A model generated the notes under the pieces. The model saw only the letters and a program-made list of their open reading frames with translations. It had not been told where the DNA came from and did no database searches. A stretch of 19,590 bases of DNA from JBDKTK01 sp039680225 (GTDB taxonomy: Bacteria > Desulfobacterota > Syntrophia > Syntrophales > UBA4778). Location: assembly GCA_039680225.1 (NCBI GenBank), contig JBDKTK010000371.1, positions 1-19,590 of the forward strand, given 5' to 3'. Shown here piece after piece: positions 1 through 6,641 of this stretch; position 1 is the stretch's first letter, and each line of letters opens with the position of its first letter. The position numbers were made by a program, and so were the translations under genes.

Positions 1-1896
1 CCTGGCAATACCCGAGGCGGTAACGCGCTTGTAGAAATCGGCCCCGTCGTACGAAGGACCGGGGGCGAGGGATATGACCTGCGTCCAGCCCCGGCTTGAA
101 GACTTCAACCCGAGCAGGGGCGCATACTCTTCGGGAATGGGAGCGCCGCCCGCAATCGGGCTTGCAAGCGATTTCAGAAAGGGGTCAAAGGCCTGCGCTG
201 AGAAACCCAGCGTCCGTCCCGCTTCATCAAGGTTTCTTTTGAACTCTGCAATGCGCCCGGGCGTCCAGAAATCGCGCCAGGCCGCAGCGTTGCTGTCGGA
301 CAGGCTGTTTCCGGGGAACACCGTGGACGCGGAAAAGTATTGCGAGACCCTGCCGGCCGCCTTTTCCCTGTCAAGCATCGCGGCCGCGTCGTCGCATTTG
401 CGCTGGAAGTCGGCCCCGTCGCGCCCTTCAACCATTACATAGACCTTGCTCAGGAGGTCGCCCCAGACGCCGCGGACCGTCTGGTCGGCCCTCTGCGTCT
501 CGCGGCTCATGGTGTTCATGGCGTTGAGGTCCACGCGGAAATCCGGTTTCGCAAAGAAGAGCATGACTATCCCGAAGGCAAGCGCGGCGTACAGTTTCCA
601 CCGGCCGGTGTCCGACGCTATCGCGTCAATGAATCTCTGGAGCGGCAGCCGCGGGGCGCGCCTTGCGGGAGGCATAACGGGGAAGACCAGCGGGAACACG
701 GCATGAACGAAAATATAGGTGAATACCACTCCCAGCGCCGAAAACTGCCCGATCTCCATGAGGATGGCAAACCCGCTCACCGAGAGGAAAGCGAAGCTCA
801 CGGCGGTCGTGAGCATGGCCAAAAGCCCGAGCGACCAGAGTTCCCGCGAAGCTTCGGCGCCCCGCGTCTCATAGGGCCGGTCCAGGAAGAGCAGGTAGGC
901 AAGGCCGTAGTCCACGGTGAACGAAACAATCGCCCCGCCGAAGCCGATTGCCATCAGGGAGATGGAGCGGTGCAGGAGGGAGTAGACGAAAATGGCCGTC
1001 ATCGTCCCCGCAAAGGCCGGCACGAGCGCCAGCAGGCCGAGCAGGGGTCTCGGGAAGGCGACGAGGAGCAGTATTATTATTGCAATTGTCGAAAACAGGA
1101 TCGCCTTGTGGACATCGTTCTTGGCGCTGTCCTCGTTGTCCAGGGCGGCCCTGTATGCCCCGACAGGGGTCAGGGCGAAGGAACCGCGGCCGCTGTACTT
1201 TTCCTTCAAACCGGCCGCAATATCATCCATCAGGGACGAGATTTTCCTCGCAAACCGCGTGTCCATGCCGGAAGAGGCGGGCTCCGCGACAATCAGGATA
1301 TGCCTGCCGTCCCCCGAAACCAGCCTGCCGTTCTCGATCCGCCCCCCCTTCGAGGGGGCAAGCGACGCCATGCGGGAAAGGACAAGGTAGCGCAAGTTAA
1401 GCGGGTCGCCGGCAATCCACGCGGCCTGGCCGATCCCGCCCAGGTCCTGCAGGGATGCCGCATGCTCCGCCAGTGTCTTTTTTATCTTGCCCGGCTCCAG
1501 CAGCGGCTTGACGCCTTCTTCCAGGTCCGTCCGGGAGAAAAGGACCGGAAGGCTGTCGGTCACATGGCGGACCAGGGACGGCATGAGCCTGCCGGCGCTC
1601 TGGAAACCGACCTCCTTGAAAAGGCCGCTCGCGCGCATCCTGGATTCCACCAGGGCTGCGCCCTCCTCGAGAAGGGCGGCCGGACCGTCTTGTATCGAGA
1701 CGTCGACGGCCACGCGGTCGTATATGGGGTGGTTCGTCAGGACATAGCCCGCATCGGCCAGGATGGGATCATTCTGGGGGAGGGAGGACAGGATATCGGA
1801 ATCGAGTTTGAGGCGCTGCAGTCCCGCCATGAAAAGGCCGGTTACGGCCAGAACCAGGACCAGCGCCAGGGCCCACCTCCGTAAATATTTGTGCAT
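1..1896 (-). CDS. MMPL/RND-family exporter, 3' end cut by window edge
   Basis: An inner-membrane exporter of the MMPL/RND superfamily, resembling the 'predicted exporter' group (COG4258) that accompanies fatty-acid or aryl-polyene-like gene clusters. Translating the reverse strand from the ATG ending at 1896 gives 632 codons with no stop to base 1. Residues 8-25 form the first membrane helix, about 26-264 an extracytoplasmic loop, then helices at about 265-281, 284-307, 313-338, 354-378, 382-405 and 434-449, followed by the start of a second large loop. The Gly-rich helix ending in FTVDYG (about 326-331) is the usual MMPL signature. Family members run to roughly 750-800 residues, so the last helices are missing. 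An in-frame GTG lies two codons upstream; no strong ribosome site is seen for either start. It is divergent from the GT25 gene. The substrate is inferred from context only: a lipid or polyene product. Confidence 0.88.
   Translation of the reverse strand, partial: MHKYLRRWALALVLVLAVTGLFMAGLQRLKLDSDILSSLPQNDPILADAGYVLTNHPIYDRVAVDVSIQDGPAALLEEGAALVESRMRASGLFKEVGFQSAGRLMPSLVRHVTDSLPVLFSRTDLEEGVKPLLEPGKIKKTLAEHAASLQDLGGIGQAAWIAGDPLNLRYLVLSRMASLAPSKGGRIENGRLVSGDGRHILIVAEPASSGMDTRFARKISSLMDDIAAGLKEKYSGRGSFALTPVGAYRAALDNEDSAKNDVHKAILFSTIAIIILLLVAFPRPLLGLLALVPAFAGTMTAIFVYSLLHRSISLMAIGFGGAIVSFTVDYGLAYLLFLDRPYETRGAEASRELWSLGLLAMLTTAVSFAFLSVSGFAILMEIGQFSALGVVFTYIFVHAVFPLVFPVMPPARRAPRLPLQRFIDAIASDTGRWKLYAALAFGIVMLFFAKPDFRVDLNAMNTMSRETQRADQTVRGVWGDLLSKVYVMVEGRDGADFQRKCDDAAAMLDREKAAGRVSQYFSASTVFPGNSLSDSNAAAWRDFWTPGRIAEFKRNLDEAGRTLGFSAQAFDPFLKSLASPIAGGAPIPEEYAPLLGLKSSSRGWTQVISLAPGPSYDGADFYKRVTASGIAR
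1344..1358. repeat. G/C palindrome inside the exporter gene
   Basis: CCCCCT-TCG-AGGGGG forms a perfect 6-bp hairpin within the exporter coding sequence (about codons 180-185, residues near LAPSKGGR). A sister hairpin with the same arms and loop CAAG lies between the dehydratase and GT2 genes at 5741-5756. This may be a small REP-like element tolerated in frame in a loop of the protein, or chance. Confidence 0.4.
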
Positions 1897-1974
1897 TTGC
1901 ACTATGCTGCGAATCTTCCCTTCACGTGAGATTTCGGTTCAATACACGAATTGGGGGTCATTTTCCAGCATATC

Positions 1975-2004
1975 TTGACAGGGCGCGGGGTTTCTATGTA
2001 TACC
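1975..2004 (+). promoter_or_regulatory. Putative sigma-70 promoter for the GT25 gene
   Basis: A perfect -35 TTGACA (1975-1980) is followed after 18 bases by TATACC (1999-2004). Transcription would start near 2011, about 22 bases before the GT25 start codon. The -10 matches only four of six consensus positions. Confidence 0.5.
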
Positions 2005-2032
2005 GTCAATAAATGTTCCGAAAAGGACGAGC

Positions 2033-2770
2033 ATGGATATTGTCAAAGCCAATGCCGCCCCAAGGCCAGCCTCCACGGGTTGGGACTTCTTCGACCGAAT
2101 CTACTGCATTTCCCTGGAAGAGCGTGAAGACCGGCGACGGGCCGCCCAGGCCCAGTTCGCCAAAGTCGGGCTGCAAGGGAAAATCGAGTTCCTCATTGTC
2201 AGGCGGCATCCGTTAAATGTCGAGCAGGGAATCTATGAATCCCACATGGCCTGCCTGCGCCGGGGGCTGGAAGCGGGCGCGGGAAGCATCGCCGTGTTCG
2301 AAGATGATGTGGTCTTCGACCGTTTCGACGCGGGCCGCCTGGCAAGGTGCACGCGGTTCCTCGCGAAAAACCCGCAATGGCAGGTCCTGCTTTTCGGGGC
2401 GCTGATCCGCTCCAGCAGGAAAACTGCTGAGCCTGCGGTCCAGAAGGTCGGCTACCAGAGCCTGGCCCATGCATATGCCCTGAACAGGCATTATGCCGAA
2501 TCTATTGCCTACAAACCATGGGATGGTGTCGTCGCGGACGTCATCTTTCGCCCCCTTGAGCATGTTTACGCCGTGAAACCGATGTTCGCCTTCCAGGGAG
2601 ACATGTTCACGGACAACAAGTACCGGGGGCTGGAAATATTCAGGAGGCTGCTGGGCGGGCTGGAAAATATTCAGAAGGCAAACGAGTTCTTTTATCAGAA
2701 TCTGTACGGCATAATAGCCGCCCATCTCATCGTGCTCGCCTCCCTCGGTTTGCTGTATCTCGCCGATTGA
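2033..2770 (+). CDS. GT25-like glycosyltransferase with C-terminal hydrophobic tail
   Basis: A probable glycosyltransferase of family GT25, the group of lipooligosaccharide-type sugar transferases. The 245-residue product has the family's N-terminal pattern: IYCISLEEREDRR at about 23-35, a GIYESHMACLR segment at about 66-75, and the acidic AVFEDDV motif at 87-93 (EDD at 90-92), expected to bind the metal-nucleotide sugar. The last 20 or so residues (about 225-243) are strongly hydrophobic and could anchor the enzyme to the membrane. The ATG at 2033 has AAAAGGAC just upstream. It is divergent from the exporter, with no gene directly behind it, only REPIN repeats. A role in decorating an envelope glycolipid is inferred. 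The acceptor and sugar cannot be read from sequence. Confidence 0.8.
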   Translation: MDIVKANAAPRPASTGWDFFDRIYCISLEEREDRRRAAQAQFAKVGLQGKIEFLIVRRHPLNVEQGIYESHMACLRRGLEAGAGSIAVFEDDVVFDRFDAGRLARCTRFLAKNPQWQVLLFGALIRSSRKTAEPAVQKVGYQSLAHAYALNRHYAESIAYKPWDGVVADVIFRPLEHVYAVKPMFAFQGDMFTDNKYRGLEIFRRLLGGLENIQKANEFFYQNLYGIIAAHLIVLASLGLLYLAD

Positions 2771-2824
2771 AACCGCCCGCCGCCCGGGGGAATCAATCTG
2801 CCGAATTATCCCCGCGAAAAATGA

Positions 2825-2892
2825 GTCACCCCTGCGAAGGCAGGGGTCCAGTTATATAAAAGGACCTGGATTCCCGCCTGCGCGGGAATGAC
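2825..2892. repeat. REPIN-like element 1
   Basis: Two related palindromic half-elements in inverted orientation. The left half (2825-2851) has stem CCCCTGC-GAAG-GCAGGGG; the right half (2865-2892) has stem ATTCCCGC-CTGC-GCGGGAAT. The reverse complement of the right half aligns with the left half, both beginning GTCA and ending TCCAG. They are separated by a 13-base AT-rich spacer containing TATATAAAAG. A near-identical copy (one mismatch in 68) lies at 6393-6460. Confidence 0.9.
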
Positions 2893-2928
2893 CATGTGTT
2901 CTCCCAGGCTAATCGAGAAATATTTAAA

Positions 2929-2955
2929 GTCACCCCTGCGAAGGCGGGGGTCCAG
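2929..2955. repeat. REPIN half-element (A type)
   Basis: A single A-type half, starting GTCACCCCTGCGAAGG and ending TCCAG, exactly 104 bases after the A half of element 1. The 36 bases between the two (2893-2928) are also repeated at 6357-6392. The element ends 10 bases from the stop codon of the GIY-YIG gene. Confidence 0.88.
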
Positions 2956-2965
2956 TCTTGGGGAA

Positions 2966-3256
2966 TTATGTTAGGTTTGGATATAAATCTTTCCACTCAG
3001 GATTGTCCTGTTCTATTAATCTCAGTTTCCAGTCTCTCTTCCACTTCTTTAATTGTTTTTCTTTGGCAATTGCACTCAGTGGATTTTCGTGTTGCTCATA
3101 CCATACTAAATTGTGAACACCGTATTTTTCCGTAAAGCCTTCCACTAGGTCATTTTTATGCTCAAATACCCTTTTTACAAGATTTGAGGTCACCCCGATA
3201 TCGAGAGTCCCATTTCTCCTGCTGGATAGGATGTAGACGTAAAAATATTTTTCCAT
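2966..3256 (-). CDS. GIY-YIG nuclease-family protein, catalytic Tyr replaced
   Basis: A small 96-residue protein of the stand-alone GIY-YIG group (COG2827-like). The first strand YVYIL (about 6-10), the Arg helix NLVKRVFEHK, GFTEKYGVHNLVWYE, the Glu-bearing AIAKEKQLKKWKR and the terminal NPEWKDL are all present in order, so it is full length. The second signature reads TLDIGVT where the family has TLYIGVT; GAT stands at the position of the catalytic Tyr, a one-base change from TAT. Activity is therefore doubtful. The gene is visibly AT-rich against GC-rich neighbours, has no Shine-Dalgarno site, and begins 18 bases from one REPIN and ends 10 bases from another repeat. This indicates transfer together with, or into, the repeats. 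Function in the cell is unknown. Confidence 0.88.
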   Translation of the reverse strand: MEKYFYVYILSSRRNGTLDIGVTSNLVKRVFEHKNDLVEGFTEKYGVHNLVWYEQHENPLSAIAKEKQLKKWKRDWKLRLIEQDNPEWKDLYPNLT

Positions 3257-3274
3257 AATATCTGCAGTCTATAA

Positions 3275-3344
3275 GTCACCCCTGCGAAGGCAGGGGTCCG
3301 GTTTATTAAAAAAGGACCTGGATTCCCGCCTGCGCGGGAATGAC
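3275..3344. repeat. REPIN-like element 2
   Basis: A half at 3275-3301 (ending TCCGG rather than TCCAG) and B half at 3317-3344, separated by a 15-base A/T-rich spacer. It lies directly upstream of the GIY-YIG start codon, where a promoter and ribosome site would be expected. Confidence 0.88.
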
Positions 3345-3356
3345 TATACAATTTTT

Positions 3357-3425
3357 GTCACCCCTGCGAAGGCAGGGGTCCAGTTTATTTAAAAGAAGAC
3401 CTGAATGTCCGCTTTCGCGGGAACG
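3357..3425. repeat. REPIN-like element 3, right half degenerate
   Basis: An intact A half at 3357-3383 is followed by a decayed B half (about 3400-3425), reading TGTCCGCTTTCGCGGGAAC, whose stem is only partly preserved. It lies 12 bases after element 2 and 41 bases beyond the radical SAM stop codon, so it sits in that gene's 3' region. Confidence 0.75.
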
Positions 3426-3465
3426 GCGGGTAAACTGCTGCGTTTGAGAAGCGAAACGCGCCATT

Positions 3466-4929
3466 TTATCCCTTTATGCAAACCTCGATTTTCTTTTCCG
3501 CTTTTTCATGCGGCTCGAAATCGCTCCTGGCGCCCAGGAAGGCGGGCAGATGGCGGAGGAGGCGCCAGAGGCTCCAGCGGTGCTGCCAGAGCCGCCCGGT
3601 AAAGCGGCGGCGCCATTGCGGGTCTGAATAGAAACGCTTCACATGCAGGTTGTAGAGGTAATCGAGCCTTTCCCGGGAGGCGATCCCCTTCGGGACGAAA
3701 ACGAAGTTCAGGCAGTTCATCTTGCGCCAGTCTTCGTCAAAGGTCCCTTCCTCGCGGATTGTGGACCAGACGGGGGCGCCGGGGAAGGGCGTGAACTTGG
3801 CCATGTTCATGTCGTCGAGTCCCAGGGAAAGCACGAAATCGCTTGTCTTGCGGATGGATTCCTCGGTCTCGCCCGGCAGTCCCATCATGAAGAGCCCCTT
3901 CGCGCGCAGGCCGCAGGCCTTGATCCGCGCGACCGTGTCCTGCACTTCTTCAAGGCTTACCCCCGATTTGTGCCGCTCGAGAAGAGACGGGTCGGCCGAC
4001 TCGATGCCGACGGAGACCATGAGGCAGCCCGCGTCCCTGAGCATCTTCAGAAGGCCGTCGTCGGCGTGCCCGACCCGGACTGCGCAGTTGAATTGGACTC
4101 CCGGCGGCTTCGAACTTAAAAGCCCGCACAGCTCGGAGATGCGCTCCCGGTTCAGAGTGAACAGGTCGTCGTAAATATTGAGGTGGCGGATGCCGAAGCG
4201 CCGGCGCAGGTGGCACATATGATCGTAAATGTATGCAGGGCTGTTGTAGCGGAAAGAGCGCTTGAAGACGGAGCGGTCGCAATATGAGCACTGGTAGGGA
4301 CAGCCGCGGCTCGTGTTCATTGTCGCCCCGGGCGAGTTAATGTAACTGAAAAGCGGGAGGGAGTACTCCCGCGGGAAACCCCGCAGCCCGCCGTAATCGG
4401 GGAAGGGCAGGGTGTCCAGATCGAGCAGCCGGGGCCGCGGCGGGTTGGTGACGGCCTCTTCCCCGTTGCGGTAAATCAGTCCCGCTATGGATACCGGGTC
4501 ATTGCCGGACGCAAGCTCCGCCAGGGTTTCTTCGCCTTCGCCGGGAATGATGAAATCAATGGCCGGGAAATCGACCATCAGGGACGCGCCCAGCGCCGAT
4601 ACATGCACGCCGCCGAAGACGGTCTTTATGGAGGGGTTCGCCTCTTTAAGGGCGAGCGCCATGTCGTGTCCGTCCAGGAAACTGGAAGTGGTCGTCGAGA
4701 AGCCCACCAGTTCCGGGCCGGCGCCCAGGACGATTTTGACATTTTCCTCGATTCCTGGGGGCGCGTCCGGGCCGAGGCAGTCGTGTGCGAAAACCTCATG
4801 TCCCGCGCGTTTCAGGTAGGCGGCAATCGACAGGAGCCCTAAAGGGGCCATCCGGTTGGCCGTGGCGGTCACGTCTTTTTTCCCGGCCAGCCAGTTGGAG
4901 CCGGCGGGATGGACAAGGGCGATGCGCAT
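3466..4929 (-). CDS. B12-type radical SAM protein
   Basis: A 487-residue radical SAM enzyme with an N-terminal cobalamin-binding-like Rossmann domain (about 1-160; GGVHVSALG at 106-114, IPGEGEETL at 128-136). The catalytic domain is about 200-400, with the 4Fe-4S motif CPYQCSYC (C210, C214, C217), VGIESAD at 307-313 and MMGLPGETEESI at 348-359. The DxHxxG cobalamin-ligand motif is not visible, as in many BchE-like members, so base-off B12 binding through His is doubtful. Its ATG is preceded by GAGGAATTAATTTC, and it follows the GT2 stop by 13 bases, so the two are co-transcribed. The substrate is unknown. The surrounding dehydratase and exporter suggest a lipid or polyketide-like molecule, to which it could add a methyl group or rearrange a bond. 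Confidence 0.9.
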   Translation of the reverse strand: MRIALVHPAGSNWLAGKKDVTATANRMAPLGLLSIAAYLKRAGHEVFAHDCLGPDAPPGIEENVKIVLGAGPELVGFSTTTSSFLDGHDMALALKEANPSIKTVFGGVHVSALGASLMVDFPAIDFIIPGEGEETLAELASGNDPVSIAGLIYRNGEEAVTNPPRPRLLDLDTLPFPDYGGLRGFPREYSLPLFSYINSPGATMNTSRGCPYQCSYCDRSVFKRSFRYNSPAYIYDHMCHLRRRFGIRHLNIYDDLFTLNRERISELCGLLSSKPPGVQFNCAVRVGHADDGLLKMLRDAGCLMVSVGIESADPSLLERHKSGVSLEEVQDTVARIKACGLRAKGLFMMGLPGETEESIRKTSDFVLSLGLDDMNMAKFTPFPGAPVWSTIREEGTFDEDWRKMNCLNFVFVPKGIASRERLDYLYNLHVKRFYSDPQWRRRFTGRLWQHRWSLWRLLRHLPAFLGARSDFEPHEKAEKKIEVCIKG

Positions 4930-4942
4930 TGAAATTAATTCC

Positions 4943-5671
4943 TCATAAAGGGAGCCGGAAAATCCTGCCGAAGATCAGGCGGCTGAAGGTCGCCGAATTG
5001 CGCATGAAATCGACAAAGCCGCGGTAATGCGAGACGCGCTCCCCCGCGGGCTGGTAAACGACACTGACCGGGACTTCCATGATGGGGATGCCGCGGCGCC
5101 TGGCCCTCGCCAGGATTTCCACCTCGAACTGGAAACGCCGGGCCCTGACATTGAGCAGCCTGCATTCGGGCAGGGGATAGAGGCGGAACCCGCTCTGGGT
5201 ATCTTCGATATCAGGCCCCCCGGAGGCCCGCACCCAGAAATTGGAAAAGCCCCTGCCGAAACGGCTCGACCATGGAACGTTGTCGTGGTCCATGCCTTTC
5301 CGGCGGCCGACGACGATGGGCCTTGTGCCCGGCGGGACGGCCCTCAGCAGGTTCCAGGCGTCTTCGGGGATGTGCTGACCGTCGGCATCAATGGTGATCA
5401 CCCAATCGGCCCGGGCGGCCGCGGCGGCAAAACCGGTCAGGATCGCAGCCCCTTTTCCCCGGTTGGCCGCATGGCGCAGGACGGTGACGTTATCTATGCT
5501 TTTAATCAGATCGTACGTCCCGTCGGTCGATCCGTCATCGACGACAATGACCTGCCACGGCAATTTCAGGGCCTGTGAGATGACACCGGCGATTGCCCCC
5601 CCATGGTTGTAAACGGGGATGACCATTGCCACCCGGTCCGGGTCGATTGAAAGGTCTTTTTTCTGCTGCAT
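4943..5671 (-). CDS. Family 2 glycosyltransferase (DPM1-type)
   Basis: A 242-residue soluble GT-A fold enzyme of the dolichol-phosphate-mannose-synthase type. IPVYNHGGAI (18-27) opens the nucleotide-binding domain. DDGSTDGT (45-52) and the metal-binding DADGQH (95-100) are intact, and DTQSGFRLY (157-165) with FEVEIL (182-187) contribute the acceptor side. No membrane segment is evident. It lies second in a minus-strand operon: 91 bases after the dehydratase stop, with a G/C hairpin in the gap, and 13 bases before the radical SAM start. The start ATG has only a weak upstream ribosome site. Stand-alone GT2 genes of this kind occur in aryl-polyene-like clusters beside hotdog dehydratases and MMPL exporters, so sugar transfer to a lipid or polyene head group is plausible. 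Polyprenyl-phosphate glycosylation is the main alternative. Confidence 0.9.
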   Translation of the reverse strand: MQQKKDLSIDPDRVAMVIPVYNHGGAIAGVISQALKLPWQVIVVDDGSTDGTYDLIKSIDNVTVLRHAANRGKGAAILTGFAAAAARADWVITIDADGQHIPEDAWNLLRAVPPGTRPIVVGRRKGMDHDNVPWSSRFGRGFSNFWVRASGGPDIEDTQSGFRLYPLPECRLLNVRARRFQFEVEILARARRRGIPIMEVPVSVVYQPAGERVSHYRGFVDFMRNSATFSRLIFGRIFRLPL

Positions 5672-5740
5672 ATTTTTTCATGATTTGTCCGCCGCCGGCG
5701 GGGTGCAGGGAGTGGTTTTTGCCTTGATCACCTCCCCCGG

Positions 5741-5756
5741 CCCCCTCAAGAGGGGG
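5741..5756. repeat. Intercistronic G/C hairpin
   Basis: CCCCCT-CAAG-AGGGGG, a perfect 6-bp stem in the 91-base gap between the dehydratase and GT2 genes. There is no T tract on either side, so it looks more like an mRNA-processing or REP-like element than a terminator. It shares its arms with the palindrome at 1344-1358. Confidence 0.5.
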
Positions 5757-5762
5757 ACAAAG

Positions 5763-6191
5763 TTATTCGCGGAATACCTGGATTTCTATGCGGCACAGGA
5801 GGCCCTGCCCGGACGAGACCTCACCCTCGAGGACATCGTAATTATCAATGCTTTGCAGGCACCTTACCCTGGTCGTGAGGACCGTATAGACGGGGACGAG
5901 GTCCGTGAAAAAATCGGCTTTCTTTATTCCGACCATCCATCCGCGCCGGTCTGCGGCATTTTGCCGTGTCCGCGCGCTCACCTGGACCGCGGCCGTCTGG
6001 GCCACTATTTCGATAAAGACGACAGGGTCGACGCAGGGGCCGTTGTTGCCGTCCTCCCTGACGAGCGGCCATCGGCCCGAAATGGTGGTCCTGGTCACGG
6101 CCTCGTCGCTCGTGGTCTTGACGACCTCGTCCAGGAGTTTCATGCGGTCCCGGTGCGGGATCAGGTCTTCTATATTTATTTCTGTAGACAT
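5763..6191 (-). CDS. Hotdog-fold 3-hydroxyacyl-ACP dehydratase-like protein
   Basis: A 142-residue single hotdog domain resembling the COG4706/ApeP-type 3-hydroxyacyl-ACP dehydratases. DLIPHRDRMKLLDEV (9-23) carries the expected active-site His (H13), and DPVVFIEIVAQTAAV (55-69) is the long central helix with the acidic residue at E61. The dehydration step would make the double bonds of a fatty acyl or aryl polyene chain on ACP. It is the first gene of the operon leading to the GT2 and radical SAM genes. GAGAGG lies about 11 bases before the ATG, and a TTGACA promoter lies 60 bases upstream. No ketosynthase, ketoreductase or ACP is in the window, so the rest of the pathway must be elsewhere. 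A thioesterase-like role is less likely given the PHR motif. Confidence 0.82.
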   Translation of the reverse strand: MSTEINIEDLIPHRDRMKLLDEVVKTTSDEAVTRTTISGRWPLVREDGNNGPCVDPVVFIEIVAQTAAVQVSARTRQNAADRRGWMVGIKKADFFTDLVPVYTVLTTRVRCLQSIDNYDVLEGEVSSGQGLLCRIEIQVFRE

Positions 6192-6231
6192 GGACAGGTT
6201 TGCCTCTCAAAATCCGGTAAAAAAGTGAGTT

Positions 6232-6261
6232 TAAATAAGGTGAAATAACGGGGGATGTCAA
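6232..6261 (-). promoter_or_regulatory. Putative promoter of the dehydratase-GT2-radical SAM operon
   Basis: On the reverse strand a perfect TTGACA (6261-6256) is followed after 18 bases by a weak -10, TATTTA (6237-6232). The transcript would begin near 6225, about 34 bases upstream of the dehydratase ATG. Confidence 0.45.
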
Positions 6262-6328
6262 GGGAATTTCAGGCAGGACGGGAAAGGGCGGAAAACTTGT
6301 CATGCCCGGCTTCCGTTATTTTTTAAAA

Positions 6329-6356
6329 CCTGGATTTCCGCCTGCGCGGGAATGAC
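6329..6356. repeat. REPIN half-element (B type)
   Basis: A single B half (stem TTCCGCCTGCGCGGGAA, one substitution from the element-1 copy) exactly 104 bases before the B half of the next element. Together with the following 64 bases it matches 2865-2956 at 87 of 92 positions without gaps. Confidence 0.85.
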
Positions 6357-6392
6357 TATGTGTTCTCCCAGGCTAATCGAGAAATATTCAAA

Positions 6393-6460
6393 GTCACCCC
6401 TGCGGAGGCAGGGGTCCAGTTATATAAAAGGACCTGGATTCCCGCCTGCGCGGGAATGAC
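6393..6460. repeat. REPIN-like element 4
   Basis: A half (6393-6419) and B half (6433-6460) around the same TATATAAAAG spacer as element 1. It differs from 2825-2892 at one of 68 positions (GGAGG for GAAGG in the A loop). Confidence 0.9.
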
Positions 6461-6488
6461 TATGGGGCGGATGTCCGCCTAACTCTTT

Positions 6489-6560
6489 GCCTCCCCTGCG
6501 AAGGCAGGGGGTCCAGTTTTTGTAAAAGAATCCGGATTCCCGCCTGCGCGGCGGGAATGA
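6489..6560. repeat. REPIN-like element 5, variant
   Basis: A half with an altered start (GCCTCCCC in place of GTCACCCC) and an extra G, and B half with a three-base insertion in the stem-loop (CTGCGCGGCGGGAATGA). It is clearly homologous but more diverged than element 4, and lies 82 bases upstream of the PAP2 start codon. Confidence 0.8.
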
Positions 6561-6641
6561 TTGTTTTGAGTTTTCGAAAATCAGAATGGAATTACCTTTG
6601 CTCCGCTATTATACTGTTCAAAATTTTCTGTTAAGGACCTC

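Larger units (their letters stand above)
6192..6641. other. 450-base intergenic region with promoter and REPIN cluster
   Basis: Separates the divergent dehydratase (minus) and PAP2 (plus) genes. It holds the dehydratase promoter (6232-6261), a B-type half-element (6329-6356) and two REPIN-like elements (6393-6460, 6489-6560). TATACT at 6610-6615 is a possible -10 for the PAP2 gene, but no good -35 accompanies it. No additional coding sequence is supported. Confidence 0.75.

Noticed and set aside
340..1884. A 514-codon open frame on the plus strand
   Set aside because: It is the antisense shadow of the exporter gene. The reverse strand gives a coherent MMPL protein with membrane helices, while this frame gives a low-complexity Arg/Gly/Gln-rich product with no motif and no ribosome site.
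2825..3425. CRISPR array
   Set aside because: The repeated units are internally palindromic, alternate in orientation, and the spacers are short, irregular or themselves repeated; no cas gene is present.
3643..4119. Plus-strand frames opposite the radical SAM gene
   Set aside because: The minus-strand gene has intact radical SAM motifs over the same bases; these frames are GC-rich shadows.
5619..6248. A 209-codon plus-strand frame over the dehydratase
   Set aside because: The reverse strand encodes a recognisable hotdog dehydratase with its motifs; the plus frame has no family features and crosses the intercistronic hairpin.
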